This document shows positions 24,201 to 31,887 of a stretch of DNA of 38,254 bases, in pieces. The stretch covers positions 1 through 38,254 of the forward strand of contig CAZOBJ010000023.1 in NCBI GenBank assembly GCA_964577825.1, in the 5' to 3' direction. The DNA comes from CAZOBJ01 sp964577825. GTDB taxonomy: Bacteria; Planctomycetota; SZUA-567; JAFGNG01. How positions within the stretch are numbered: position 1 is the first letter of the stretch; the number at the start of each line of letters is the position of its first letter. Both the position numbers and the translations under genes were made by a program. The notes under the pieces were generated by a model. It was not told the origin of the DNA, did not search any database, and saw only the letters and a program-made list of their open reading frames with translations.

Positions 24201-25169
24201 CTACCCGTCGGGCAAAGGAAAGGCCACCCGTCCGAACACGCGCTCACGCATCCAGGCCACCTCGGCCGCAAGCCCCTCTTGCGCGCTGCGGTGGGGCGCG
24301 TACCCGAGTACGCGGCGCGCCTTGTCGATGTTCGCGCAGGTGCGCACCTGGTCGCCGGACCGACGCGGGCGGCGGGCGATGCGCGCCTTGCGGCCGAGAA
24401 TCTCCTCCACGAGCGCGATGCCCTCGGCGGTGGTGCGCTCCTCTTCGGTGCCGATGTTGAAGACCTCGCCCATGCACGCGTCTTCGTGGTCAAGCACCGC
24501 TGTCAGCCCGTCGATCGCGTCGGCCACGTAGGTGAACGACCGCGAGTGGCGTTCGCTGCCCTCATACAGGGGAAAGGGCTCGTCGGCCAGGATGCTGTAG
24601 ATAAGCCGCGGGTACAGCTTCTCGGGCCGCTCGCGCTCGCCGTAGACCGAGAAGAGCCGCAGGCTGCACGCCGGCAGCCGTCCCTCGCGGCACAGGGCCA
24701 GGACCAGCTGCTCGGCTGCGAGCTTGGTGACCCCGTAGTAGCTCGTGGGCTTGGGCGCGGCGTCTTCGGGGTCCGTAGCGTGCGCGCCGTAGATCGAACT
24801 CGTGGCCACGTTCGCGAAGAGCCGGACCTCGCCCCGGTCCGCCGCGGCCTCGGCCAGCCGGTGGGTGGCGATGACGTTGTTGCGCAGATACGTCTCGAAC
24901 GAGGTGTGCGCACAGATGCCCGGCTGCGCGGCCAGGTGGAAGAGGATCTCCACCCCGTCCAACAAGTCGTCGAGCGCGTCCGAGGCGAGGTCTCGCTCCA
25001 CCAGGCCGACCCCGCTCGCGCGCACGTCGCGGGCGTTCAGGTCTTTCAGCGCACGCGGGTAATAGTCCGTGAACGCATCCACCCCCGTGACGCTGTGCCC
25101 CAGGGCCGCGAGGCGCTGGGCCAAGTGGCTGCCGATGAACCCGGCCGCGCCGGTCACGAGTGCGCGCAT
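24201..25169 (-). CDS. NAD-dependent nucleotide-sugar epimerase/dehydratase (extended SDR)
   Basis: A 322-residue extended short-chain dehydrogenase. It has the NAD-binding GAAGFIGSH (7-15), then DAFTDYYPRALK, which resembles UDP-glucuronate 4-epimerases, HLAAQPG, and the catalytic Ser124-Ser125 with Tyr145 and Lys149 (YGVTK). The ATG at 25169 overlaps the end of rmlD by 16 bases and has AAGGGAG upstream; the long opening beyond it is a shadow. It likely epimerises or dehydrates a nucleotide sugar for the same polysaccharide as the rml genes. UDP-glucose, UDP-GlcNAc or UDP-glucuronate are all possible. It cannot be the missing RmlC, which is a cupin of a different fold. Confidence 0.83.
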   Translation of the reverse strand: MRALVTGAAGFIGSHLAQRLAALGHSVTGVDAFTDYYPRALKDLNARDVRASGVGLVERDLASDALDDLLDGVEILFHLAAQPGICAHTSFETYLRNNVIATHRLAEAAADRGEVRLFANVATSSIYGAHATDPEDAAPKPTSYYGVTKLAAEQLVLALCREGRLPACSLRLFSVYGERERPEKLYPRLIYSILADEPFPLYEGSERHSRSFTYVADAIDGLTAVLDHEDACMGEVFNIGTEEERTTAEGIALVEEILGRKARIARRPRRSGDQVRTCANIDKARRVLGYAPHRSAQEGLAAEVAWMRERVFGRVAFPLPDG

Positions 25170-26047
25170 GGCGCCGTGTCTCCCTTGGGTCGGTCGGCGG
25201 TCCCGCGCCTGGACAGACAGTCGGCCAGGGCTGCCTGCCACATGCGCATGGGCCTGCCCAGGGCCTGTTCGGTCGCGGAGCAGTCCAGCACGGCATATCT
25301 CGGCCGCCGCGCGGGCCGCGGATAGGCGTCCGTGGTGACCGGGCCCACGGGCGCGTCCAGGCCGGCCCGGCGCACGATCTCGCAGGCGAACTCGTGCCAG
25401 GTCGCCGCGCCTCGGTTCGTACAGTGGTACGCGCCCGTGCATCTCCGTTGCCACAGGTCGACAAGCGCCGTTGCCAGGTCGGCCGCATAGGTCGGGGAGC
25501 CCGTCTGGTCGCACACGACCTGGAGGCGCTCTCCGGCCGCGGCCCTGCGCAGGATCGTGTCCACGAAGTTGCGCCCGCTCAGGCCGAACAGCCATGCCGT
25601 GCGCACCAACAGATATCGCGCCTTGCTGGCGAACAGGGCCTCCTCGCCCGCCCACTTGCTCCATCCGTAGGCGGACAGGGGCGCGGGCCGGTCGTCGGGG
25701 CGATACGGCCTCTGGGACCTGCCGTCGAACACAAAGTCCGTGGACACGTGCACCAGGAGCGCATCGCGCTCGCGCGCGGCGCGGGCGAGGTGCATCACGC
25801 CGTCCCGGTTCACGGCAAAGGCGGCCGCCGCCTCGTCCTCGGCGCGGTCCACATGCGTGTACGCCGCGCAGTTGAACACCACTTGCGCGCCGTCGAGGAG
25901 CGGGCTCTGCGCGCAGTCGGGGTCAGTGACGTCGAGCGCGCCGTGGTCCAGCGCCCGGACCTGTGCCTCGCCCAGGCGCGCGCGAAGCGCTCGGGTGAGC
26001 GCGCGACCGAGCAACCCCTGGGCGCCGACCACCACGGCTCGCGTCAT
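25154..26047 (-). CDS. rmlD: dTDP-4-dehydrorhamnose reductase RmlD
   Basis: A 297-residue SDR matching RmlD, which reduces dTDP-4-keto-L-rhamnose to dTDP-L-rhamnose with NAD(P)H. It has the glycine motif GAQGLLG (8-14), NCAAYTHVDRAE, STDFVFDG (102-109), and the catalytic Tyr127/Lys131 in YGWSK. Further conserved pieces are RTAWLFG, QTGSPTYAADLA and GAYHCTNRG. The ATG at 26047 comes one base before the stop of rmlB, so they are co-translated. The C-terminal half matches the RmlD substrate domain. Confidence 0.93.
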   Translation of the reverse strand: MTRAVVVGAQGLLGRALTRALRARLGEAQVRALDHGALDVTDPDCAQSPLLDGAQVVFNCAAYTHVDRAEDEAAAAFAVNRDGVMHLARAARERDALLVHVSTDFVFDGRSQRPYRPDDRPAPLSAYGWSKWAGEEALFASKARYLLVRTAWLFGLSGRNFVDTILRRAAAGERLQVVCDQTGSPTYAADLATALVDLWQRRCTGAYHCTNRGAATWHEFACEIVRRAGLDAPVGPVTTDAYPRPARRPRYAVLDCSATEQALGRPMRMWQAALADCLSRRGTADRPKGDTAPCAHS

Positions 26048-26048
26048 G

Positions 26049-27065
26049 TCACCGGTCCCCGTACTGGCGTGCGTAGTAGGCCCGGTACGCGCCGGACTTG
26101 ACGGCCTCCCACCAGGGCCGGTGCGCGCGGTACCAGGCCACGGTCTCCTCCAGCCCCTGGTCGAACGCGTACGCGGCCCGCCACCCGAGCTCGTCGCGCG
26201 CCATGGCCGCGTCCATGGCATACCGACGGTCGTGGGCGGGGCGGTCCTTCACGAACCGGACGAGCGCCTCGGGCTTGCCCAGCGCGGACAGAATCCTGCG
26301 GGCGATCTCCAGGTTCGGGCGCTCCTCGCCCGCGCCGAAGTTGTACACCTCGCCGGGCCGCCCCCGCGTCGCTGCGGCCCACACGCCCGCGCAATGGTCG
26401 CGCACGTGGATCCAGTCGCGCACCTGCATCCCGTCGCCGTAGAGCGGGAGCTCTCGGTCCTCGAGCGCGTTGGTGATGCACAAGGGGATGAACTTCTCCG
26501 GGAACTGGTACGGGCCGTAGTTGTTCGAACACCGGGTCACGATTACGGGCAGGCCGAAGGTGCGGTGGTACGACCGGCACAACAGGTCCGCGCCCGCCTT
26601 GGACGCGCTGTAGGGGCTGTTCGGCGCGAGCGGCGTCCGTTCCGTGAAGGGCGGGTCCGCGGGCCCGAGCGTGCCGTACACCTCGTCCGTGGACACCTGG
26701 CAATACCGGGGAACCTCGTGCGAGCGTGCGGCCTCGAGCAGGACCTGGGTGCCCAGCACGTTCGTGCGCACGAACACCCCGGGGTCCAGGATGGATCGGT
26801 CCACGTGGCTCTCGGCCGCGCAGTTGATCAAGACGTCGAACTTGTGCTCCCTGCACAGGGCGTCGACGGCCGCCCGGTCCGCGATATCCGCGCGCACGAA
26901 CGCGTAGCGCGGATCGGCCTCCACCTCGTCCAGGCTGTGCAGGTTGCCCGCGTAGGTGAGCGCGTCGAGGTTCACGAGCGCCTCGACCTCGGGCGCGGAC
27001 GCCAAGAGGTATCGAATCAGATTGGCGCCCACGAACCCCGCGCCGCCGGTCACGAGCACGCGCAT
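26049..27065 (-). CDS. rmlB: dTDP-glucose 4,6-dehydratase RmlB
   Basis: A 338-residue extended SDR, the usual RmlB length. It converts dTDP-glucose to dTDP-4-keto-6-deoxyglucose. NAD-binding GGAGFVG (7-13), NCAAESHVDRSI, the dehydratase triad Thr126-Asp127-Glu128 in STDEVYG, and Tyr152/Lys156 in YSASK are all present, with RCSNNYGPYQFPEKFIPL as the RmlB signature. The ATG at 27065 is preceded by GAGGAGG seven bases upstream. The open frame beyond it overlaps rmlA and is a shadow. Confidence 0.95.
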   Translation of the reverse strand: MRVLVTGGAGFVGANLIRYLLASAPEVEALVNLDALTYAGNLHSLDEVEADPRYAFVRADIADRAAVDALCREHKFDVLINCAAESHVDRSILDPGVFVRTNVLGTQVLLEAARSHEVPRYCQVSTDEVYGTLGPADPPFTERTPLAPNSPYSASKAGADLLCRSYHRTFGLPVIVTRCSNNYGPYQFPEKFIPLCITNALEDRELPLYGDGMQVRDWIHVRDHCAGVWAAATRGRPGEVYNFGAGEERPNLEIARRILSALGKPEALVRFVKDRPAHDRRYAMDAAMARDELGWRAAYAFDQGLEETVAWYRAHRPWWEAVKSGAYRAYYARQYGDR

Positions 27066-27094
27066 CGATGTGCCTCCTCGCGCCCCGCGATCCC

Positions 27095-27853
27095 TCAACG
27101 ATTCTCGATCAATCCGGCCAGCACCTCCGGGACGGGCAGGTCCTGGACCAGGTTGTTGGCGTGCAGCAGGCTCGGAAAGGTGCCCGCGTCCGTCCAGTCG
27201 CCCCGGTAGAGCTCCCAGCGCATCCGGCCCTCGGAGATGTACCGGTTGTTCACGTCCGTGATCTCGTACTCGCCCCGCCCGGAAGGGCGCAGCGACCGGA
27301 TGATATCGAACACTCCCGCGTCGTAGAAGTACGTGCCCGTGACCGCCAGGTTGGACTGGGGGTGCGTGGGCTTCTCCACGATGCGGGCCACGCGCTTGCG
27401 GTCGTCGCTGAGCTCCGCGGTGCCGTACCGGCCCGGGTCGGGGACCTCCTTGAGCAGAATCTGTGCGCCCTCGCCCGCTTCGGCAAAGCCGCGGATCGTG
27501 TCGGGGAAGGGCTGCGTGTAGATGTTGTCGCCCAGGATCACCACGCACGGGTCGCCGTCCACGAACCCCTCGGCCAGGCCCAGCGCCTGGGCGATGCCGC
27601 CGGCCTCGTCCTGGACGCGGTAGGTGAAGTGCACCCCCAGGTCGGAGCCGCTGCCCAGGAGATTCACGATGTCGCCCATGTGGTCGCGGCTCGTGACCAC
27701 CAGCATCTCCTCCACCCCGCCCTCCATGAGCCGGGCGATGGGGTAGTAGATCATGGGAAACTTACCCACCGGGAGCAGGTGCTTGTTGGTCACTTTGGTC
27801 AGGGGGTACAACCGCGTAGCGTGTCCACCGGCGAGCACAATGCCCTTGAGCAT
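27095..27853 (-). CDS. rmlA: Glucose-1-phosphate thymidylyltransferase (RmlA, short type)
   Basis: A 252-residue nucleotidyltransferase, shorter than the 290-residue RmlA and closer to the short form seen in some bacteria. It makes dTDP-glucose from glucose-1-phosphate and dTTP. The signature is LAGGHATRLYPLT with Lys24 in NKHLLPV, with an unusual HA in place of GG or SG. ILGDNIY is the metal-site strand, and EKPTHPQSNLAVTGTYFY follows. The ATG at 27853 has GGAGG close upstream. It is directly followed by rmlB and rmlD, which supports dTDP-sugar synthesis. UDP-glucose-type specificity cannot be excluded by eye. Confidence 0.88.
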   Translation of the reverse strand: MLKGIVLAGGHATRLYPLTKVTNKHLLPVGKFPMIYYPIARLMEGGVEEMLVVTSRDHMGDIVNLLGSGSDLGVHFTYRVQDEAGGIAQALGLAEGFVDGDPCVVILGDNIYTQPFPDTIRGFAEAGEGAQILLKEVPDPGRYGTAELSDDRKRVARIVEKPTHPQSNLAVTGTYFYDAGVFDIIRSLRPSGRGEYEITDVNNRYISEGRMRWELYRGDWTDAGTFPSLLHANNLVQDLPVPEVLAGLIENR

Positions 27854-27894
27854 GGGCCCTCCTCGGCCGGGGATGGGGGACAAGGACGCAGGGT

Positions 27895-29049
27895 CTACCG
27901 CACGCCCTGACCGGCCGGCTGGGCCGGCAGGGGAACCTGGCCCGCGCACTCGGCCAGCCAGCGGGCGCGCATGCCCACGCCCTTGGCCGCCGCGCGGGCC
28001 CAGTACTCGCGGCTCACGGGGACCGCGACCAGATGGCGGGGCGCCTGGGGGGCCTCCTTGGGGGCCGTCTCGGAGCGGGTGGCCGCCTCCTCGGGCAGCT
28101 CGATCTCCAGCTCGCTCGGCTCCTCGCCGCCAAGGTCCAGTTCCGCGGCCTCGGCGCCGGCCTCCTTTTCCTGAGGCTCCTCCTCGGGCTGTTCCTCGGG
28201 GTAGTTCTTCTCGATCGCCGCCAGAATCGCAGGCCAGGCGGCGTCGAAGGTCTTGATCTTGGCGCGGGTGATCTCACGCAGCTCGGCCTTGGCGCTGCCG
28301 TCGAGCACATTGCTCATGGCCAGGCAGATAAGCCGGCCGATCTTCTCGAACGGGATCGACCGCAGCCGCACGCATTCGCTGCGCGTCATGGAGTTCAGGG
28401 CCGCCTGGTCGAACTTGGCCTGCTCCAGATCGACCGTGGTGATGGTGCGCTGCTTGTTGAGCGCATTGGCCACGTGCGCCTTGGTGCAGGCACCCTGCTC
28501 GACCAGGATCTGACCGACCAGGCCCCCGGACTTCTGCTGCTGGCTCAAGGCGTTGGCGAGCTGCTTCTCCGTAATGCTGTCATTGGCCACCAGCAGGTTG
28601 CCGATGAGCCGCCCGGTCTCGCTCGTGCGTCTGCGGATATAGCCGCCGCGCCGCTTGCCCATGGACACGGTGCGGCCCTCCGGGCCCGCCGAGGGCGCAG
28701 TCGCCCTGGGCTGCGCGGGCGCCTGCTTGGCCTTGGCCTCGGCGGGACGCGGCCCGGCCTGCGGTGCGCGCGCCTTCTCGGGCGCGGGCCGGGCCGAGGC
28801 TTTCTCTGCGGGCTTGGGTGCGGGCTGCGGGGGCTTCTGGCCTTCGGCTTGTTGTGCGGCGGCGCTCTTTTCGCCCTCCTCAATCATGCTCAGGTCGATG
28901 TCCAGGTCCTGCGTCTGGGGCTGCGGAGGCTTCTTGTCCGCAGCCTGTCGGATCATGGGAGGGGCCTCGAACTTCGGCAACCCGCCCTTGATTTCGAGAG
29001 GCTGCTTGGTCTTCTTCTTGCTGCGAAACAGCTTATCCACCAAGCCCAC
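27895..29049 (-). CDS. MshEN-domain protein (type II secretion GspE N-terminal-like), no ATPase
   Basis: A 384-residue protein from a GTG with GGGAG seven bases ahead. Residues 1-145 are basic, then Pro/Ala-rich and probably disordered. Residues 148-171 and 177-200 are two 24-residue repeats 5 residues apart, the exact layout of the MshEN cyclic-di-GMP-binding motif; the second reads LVGQILVEQGACTKAH and ends in Gln. The usual first Arg is Leu in both, so ligand binding is uncertain. Residues 201-290 match the rest of the GspE N-terminal fold (IPFEKIGRLICLAMSN). An acidic tail (about 290-330) follows. No Walker motif is present. It sits between the STAS gene and rmlA. Confidence 0.8.
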   Translation of the reverse strand: MGLVDKLFRSKKKTKQPLEIKGGLPKFEAPPMIRQAADKKPPQPQTQDLDIDLSMIEEGEKSAAAQQAEGQKPPQPAPKPAEKASARPAPEKARAPQAGPRPAEAKAKQAPAQPRATAPSAGPEGRTVSMGKRRGGYIRRRTSETGRLIGNLLVANDSITEKQLANALSQQQKSGGLVGQILVEQGACTKAHVANALNKQRTITTVDLEQAKFDQAALNSMTRSECVRLRSIPFEKIGRLICLAMSNVLDGSAKAELREITRAKIKTFDAAWPAILAAIEKNYPEEQPEEEPQEKEAGAEAAELDLGGEEPSELEIELPEEAATRSETAPKEAPQAPRHLVAVPVSREYWARAAAKGVGMRARWLAECAGQVPLPAQPAGQGVR

Positions 29050-29082
29050 GGCGTGACTCCCGTCGCTTGCTCGCGCGCGTCG

Positions 29083-30054
29083 TTAGGACGCGCGCTTCTC
29101 CACGATAAACAGGTTCCCCTCGCCAGGATGCTCCAGGGCAACTCGGTCGACCTGGCTGATCGGTCCGCTGAGCTCGTCGCGCGCGGCCAGGGCCTCGGGC
29201 GCCAGGTCCACCAACTCGCCGGCCGCGTACAGACACACCGACATGCCGTCTGCCGAAGATTCCACCAGCACGTGCATCCGTTCCGTCGCGCGGTCGCCGA
29301 GCGCCTCGTGGATGAGGATCCGCGCGCAGCCCTCCACCGCCTCGCTGACCCCGGACAGGTCGTCTCCACCAAGTTTCGCGCGCATGGCCGACACGGACAG
29401 CAGCAGCCGAAGCGCCTCTATGTACTCGATCTGCGCGGGCAGAATCACCTCCACGGTCCCGTCGGCCGCCTCCGGGCGGGCCTGCACGTTGAATCCCGCA
29501 TCCACCTGCAGAAGCGCCCGGCACCGCGGACACCGGTATGCACCCGGTCCGGCCACGGTCAGACGCACCCCGCAATGTCCGCAGGCGATCCCGCGCGCGC
29601 TCGGTGCGGCCTTGGCCTGGGGAGCCTCCGCGCCCGCGGCTGGCTGCTCGGACGTGCGCAGACGCGCCTGGACGTTCGCCGGGGCCGCCTGTTTGCCCGC
29701 GAGCAGCGCAAAGGCCTCCTTCTGGTCGTCGGCGATGCGGAAGAAGTCGTTGAGCCCCAGCGTCTCGAGAAGCAGCGTCACCTTCGGCGGCACGTGCGCG
29801 AGAACCGTCCCGCCCCCGCGCTTCCTGAGCGCGTCGGCCTCATGGACCATGAGCTCCATCCCGGTCGAGTTGATATACTTGACGCTCTCCAGGTCCATGA
29901 TGACGTTGGTCTGATCGCCGCTTTCCAGGCGATTGACCAGCTCACGGAACGACTGGATGGAGGTCGGATCGATGGAGCCGGCAAGCTTCACCAGAAGCGC
30001 CTGCGGTCCATCCGGCGCGGAGACTTCTTTGGTAGCGAACTGAAAGCCTGGCAT
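29083..30054 (-). CDS. STAS-domain anti-sigma antagonist-like protein with zinc ribbon and RsbW-like C-terminus
   Basis: A 323-residue three-part protein. Residues 1-115 are a STAS domain like SpoIIAA/RsbV, with the phosphorylation-site region VKYINSTGM (Ser63). A linker leads to a zinc ribbon (158-178, CxxC...CxxC: Cys158, 161, 175, 178). Residues 200-320 keep the outline of an HATPase_c_2/RsbW domain (LRLLLSVSAMRAK, EAVEGCARILIHEAL) but lack the Asn and Gly-rich ATP motifs. In partner switching, an RsbW-like kinase phosphorylates STAS at the serine and so controls a third partner. AGGAAGG precedes the ATG. The likely kinase is encoded just upstream. Confidence 0.8.
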   Translation of the reverse strand: MPGFQFATKEVSAPDGPQALLVKLAGSIDPTSIQSFRELVNRLESGDQTNVIMDLESVKYINSTGMELMVHEADALRKRGGGTVLAHVPPKVTLLLETLGLNDFFRIADDQKEAFALLAGKQAAPANVQARLRTSEQPAAGAEAPQAKAAPSARGIACGHCGVRLTVAGPGAYRCPRCRALLQVDAGFNVQARPEAADGTVEVILPAQIEYIEALRLLLSVSAMRAKLGGDDLSGVSEAVEGCARILIHEALGDRATERMHVLVESSADGMSVCLYAAGELVDLAPEALAARDELSGPISQVDRVALEHPGEGNLFIVEKRAS

Positions 30055-30096
30055 GCTGACCTTCCTCTCACGCGTCTCGTGCGGGGTTTCCGCCCG

Positions 30097-30957
30097 TCAG
30101 GAGACCGGGACCTCCTGCAGGCGCTTGGTGAGACGCACCGCATTGCCCTTGTGGTTGTACTCCACCTTGTCCACACAGCGGACCATGAGCATCACGCCCA
30201 GCCCACCGGCCTCTTCGTCCGACTTCTGCGCGCTTCGGCGCGCCACAGATACGGCATCCGCGTCGAGCCCGTCACCCAGATAGGCGTCGGTATCGAACCC
30301 GTCGCCCTGGTCCTGGATACTGACCACCGCGCGGGTCGGGTCCACGTCATACTCCACGGAGATCTTGCGGTCCGGGCGGGCGCGGTTGCCATGCCGATAG
30401 GCGTTGTCCAGCGCCTCCCGAATCGCATTCACGAACAGCACGCGTTCGCGCTCCTCCAGGTTCACGTCGTGCAAGAGTCGCGCCAAGAAGTTCCCCGCAT
30501 GCATCACGCTGTTCGGATCCGAAGGCAAATACATCTGCATGCTGCGTCGCAGATGCTTACGCTCATGGGCCAGGCGTGCGTACTCCTCGTCGATGACCGT
30601 GACCAGGTCGTTGAGCTCATACGGCTCGACGACCGATTCGTCCTCCAATACCGTGAAGCCCGAGAGCTTCTGAGGGCCGCCGCCTGCTGGATAGAGGGCC
30701 ACAAGCCCCGCCGAATGCTCGAGGTCCTGCAGGCACAGCCATTGACGCAGTTCCTTGGCGTAGTCCGCTGCGGCGTCCAGGATCACGACGTCGGGCGTAT
30801 GCTCGGCAAGCGCGTCACGGGCTTCCTGGGCGCTTGCAGCGAGATGAACCGTGCGTCCATCCTCGCTCAGACGCCGCACCAGCTCCTTGGCGGAGTCGTC
30901 TGGCGCGCTGACGGCGAGAAGCACCGTCGCGCTCTCAGGAGGAGCGGCATTGTCCAT
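30097..30957 (-). CDS. Receiver-like domain fused to RsbW-type HATPase (serine kinase)
   Basis: A 286-residue protein from the ATG at 30957. A TTG at 31053 is only a few bases from the predicted transcription start, so it is rejected. Residues 10-125 resemble a response-regulator receiver, with Asp61 in VVILD as phospho-acceptor, but the acidic pair and conserved Lys are not clear. Residues 150-285 are an anti-sigma kinase domain: N-box EALDNAYRHGN (Asn185), G1 DQGDGFD (216-222), G2 GGLGVMLM (251-258). No histidine-kinase H-box is present. It probably phosphorylates the STAS protein, 42 bases downstream, in response to a signal acting on its first domain. Confidence 0.85.
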   Translation of the reverse strand: MDNAAPPESATVLLAVSAPDDSAKELVRRLSEDGRTVHLAASAQEARDALAEHTPDVVILDAAADYAKELRQWLCLQDLEHSAGLVALYPAGGGPQKLSGFTVLEDESVVEPYELNDLVTVIDEEYARLAHERKHLRRSMQMYLPSDPNSVMHAGNFLARLLHDVNLEERERVLFVNAIREALDNAYRHGNRARPDRKISVEYDVDPTRAVVSIQDQGDGFDTDAYLGDGLDADAVSVARRSAQKSDEEAGGLGVMLMVRCVDKVEYNHKGNAVRLTKRLQEVPVS

Positions 30958-31064
30958 AGGGGTCGTATCCCCCTTCGATCGGGAAGCCCTGGGCCGGGCC
31001 GGCTCTGCTGGCGCACTGCGCTCGGCCTTGCCCGGGCGCCCCGGGACGCTCAACCGCCGAGGTT

Positions 31065-31093
31065 ATCCTAGGGGCGCGCCCGCGGCCTGTCAA
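31065..31093 (-). promoter_or_regulatory. Strong promoter of the eight-gene leftward operon
   Basis: Perfect TTGACA (31093-31088), 17 bases, TAGGAT (31070-31065). Transcription would start near 31058, leaving a leader of about 100 bases to the ATG at 30957. No other promoter this good is visible down to 23843, and all gaps within are 42 bases or less. Confidence 0.72.
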
Positions 31094-31203
31094 GGGCTTT
31101 CGCAAGCTCCGTTTTCACGGAAATCAACCCCTCAAGCGAGACCGCCGTCCGGTCGATAACATCCTGTGAGGTCAACGGATCCTCCAGGGTAAAGGGAGCG
31201 TGC

Positions 31204-31872
31204 ATGTCTGCCTCAAGCCCCCAGGAGCGCAACGCAGGCGAGCCTCAGCCCCGGGTGAGCGCGTTCATCATCATGATCGCCTGTCTCATGTTCCTGTTCG
31301 GACTGGTGGGCCGCATGGACCGGTTTCTGCCCGGGCGCTCCGAGCAGGACGAGAACTCCGCGGCGCCCGAGAGCGCCTCGTCCGAGGAACCGGACGCCGA
31401 GGCCCCCTCTCGGCGCGCGACTGCGGTGATCGGGGCGGAAGTGCCCGCCACCGCCCCCTCCCCGGCGCAAGACGAGCCACAGCGTCCGGGCCATGATCGA
31501 CCCCAGGAGGCCGAAGGCGAGGACGCCACCGTGGTGCCCGCCCCACCGGACGAGCGCAGCCGACTCAGCCGCGGTGGCCTGGCCGCACGGCCGGACCGCG
31601 TTCCTGCGCGCAGCTCTGCGTACGCGCCCGAGCCCCAGGACGCCGAGTCGGCACAGCGCCCCCGGATCCGGCCCCGTGCACAGCCGGCGCGGGAGCCGCG
31701 CGTGTACACGGTCCGTCAGCAGGACACCCTGTGGTCCATCGCCAGACGAACCTATGGCACAGGCGCCTGCTGGCAGGCCATCGTGGCCGAAAACCCGGGC
31801 CTGAAGCCCGATGAGCTGCATCCGGGCCGCACCATCCGCCTGCCTCCGCCCGAGCGCGTGCACGCGCCCTGA
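31204..31872 (+). CDS. LysM-domain membrane-anchored protein
   Basis: A 222-residue protein. A hydrophobic segment at about 19-36 anchors it in the inner membrane, followed by a long acidic, Pro/Ala/Glu-rich linker (about 45-160). A single C-terminal LysM domain (about 163-215) then follows: YTVRQQDTLWSIARRTYG, ENPGLKPDELHPGRTIRLP. LysM binds glycan, here most likely periplasmic peptidoglycan. AAAGGGAG stands just before the ATG at 31204. It lies alone between two leftward operons, ending 15 bases before the convergent DHH gene. No catalytic domain is present; an anchoring or envelope-spacing role is inferred. Confidence 0.85.
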   Translation: MSASSPQERNAGEPQPRVSAFIIMIACLMFLFGLVGRMDRFLPGRSEQDENSAAPESASSEEPDAEAPSRRATAVIGAEVPATAPSPAQDEPQRPGHDRPQEAEGEDATVVPAPPDERSRLSRGGLAARPDRVPARSSAYAPEPQDAESAQRPRIRPRAQPAREPRVYTVRQQDTLWSIARRTYGTGACWQAIVAENPGLKPDELHPGRTIRLPPPERVHAP

Positions 31873-31887
31873 ACCCGGCCGGGCGAT

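Noticed and set aside
27153..27172. Hope of finding rmlC beside rmlA
   Set aside because: No cupin-like frame exists between rmlA and rmlB; the gap is 29 bases.
30958..31053. TTG start that would extend the receiver-kinase by 32 residues
   Set aside because: It begins about five bases after the predicted transcription start and adds a basic, unconserved-looking tail.
28033..31071. Open frame of about 1000 codons opposite the MshEN, STAS and kinase genes
   Set aside because: The opposite strand holds three clear proteins with start sites and motifs; this is an antisense shadow.
31874..31887. Palindrome CCCGGCCGGG between two convergent genes
   Set aside because: Too short, without a T run; not supportable as a terminator.
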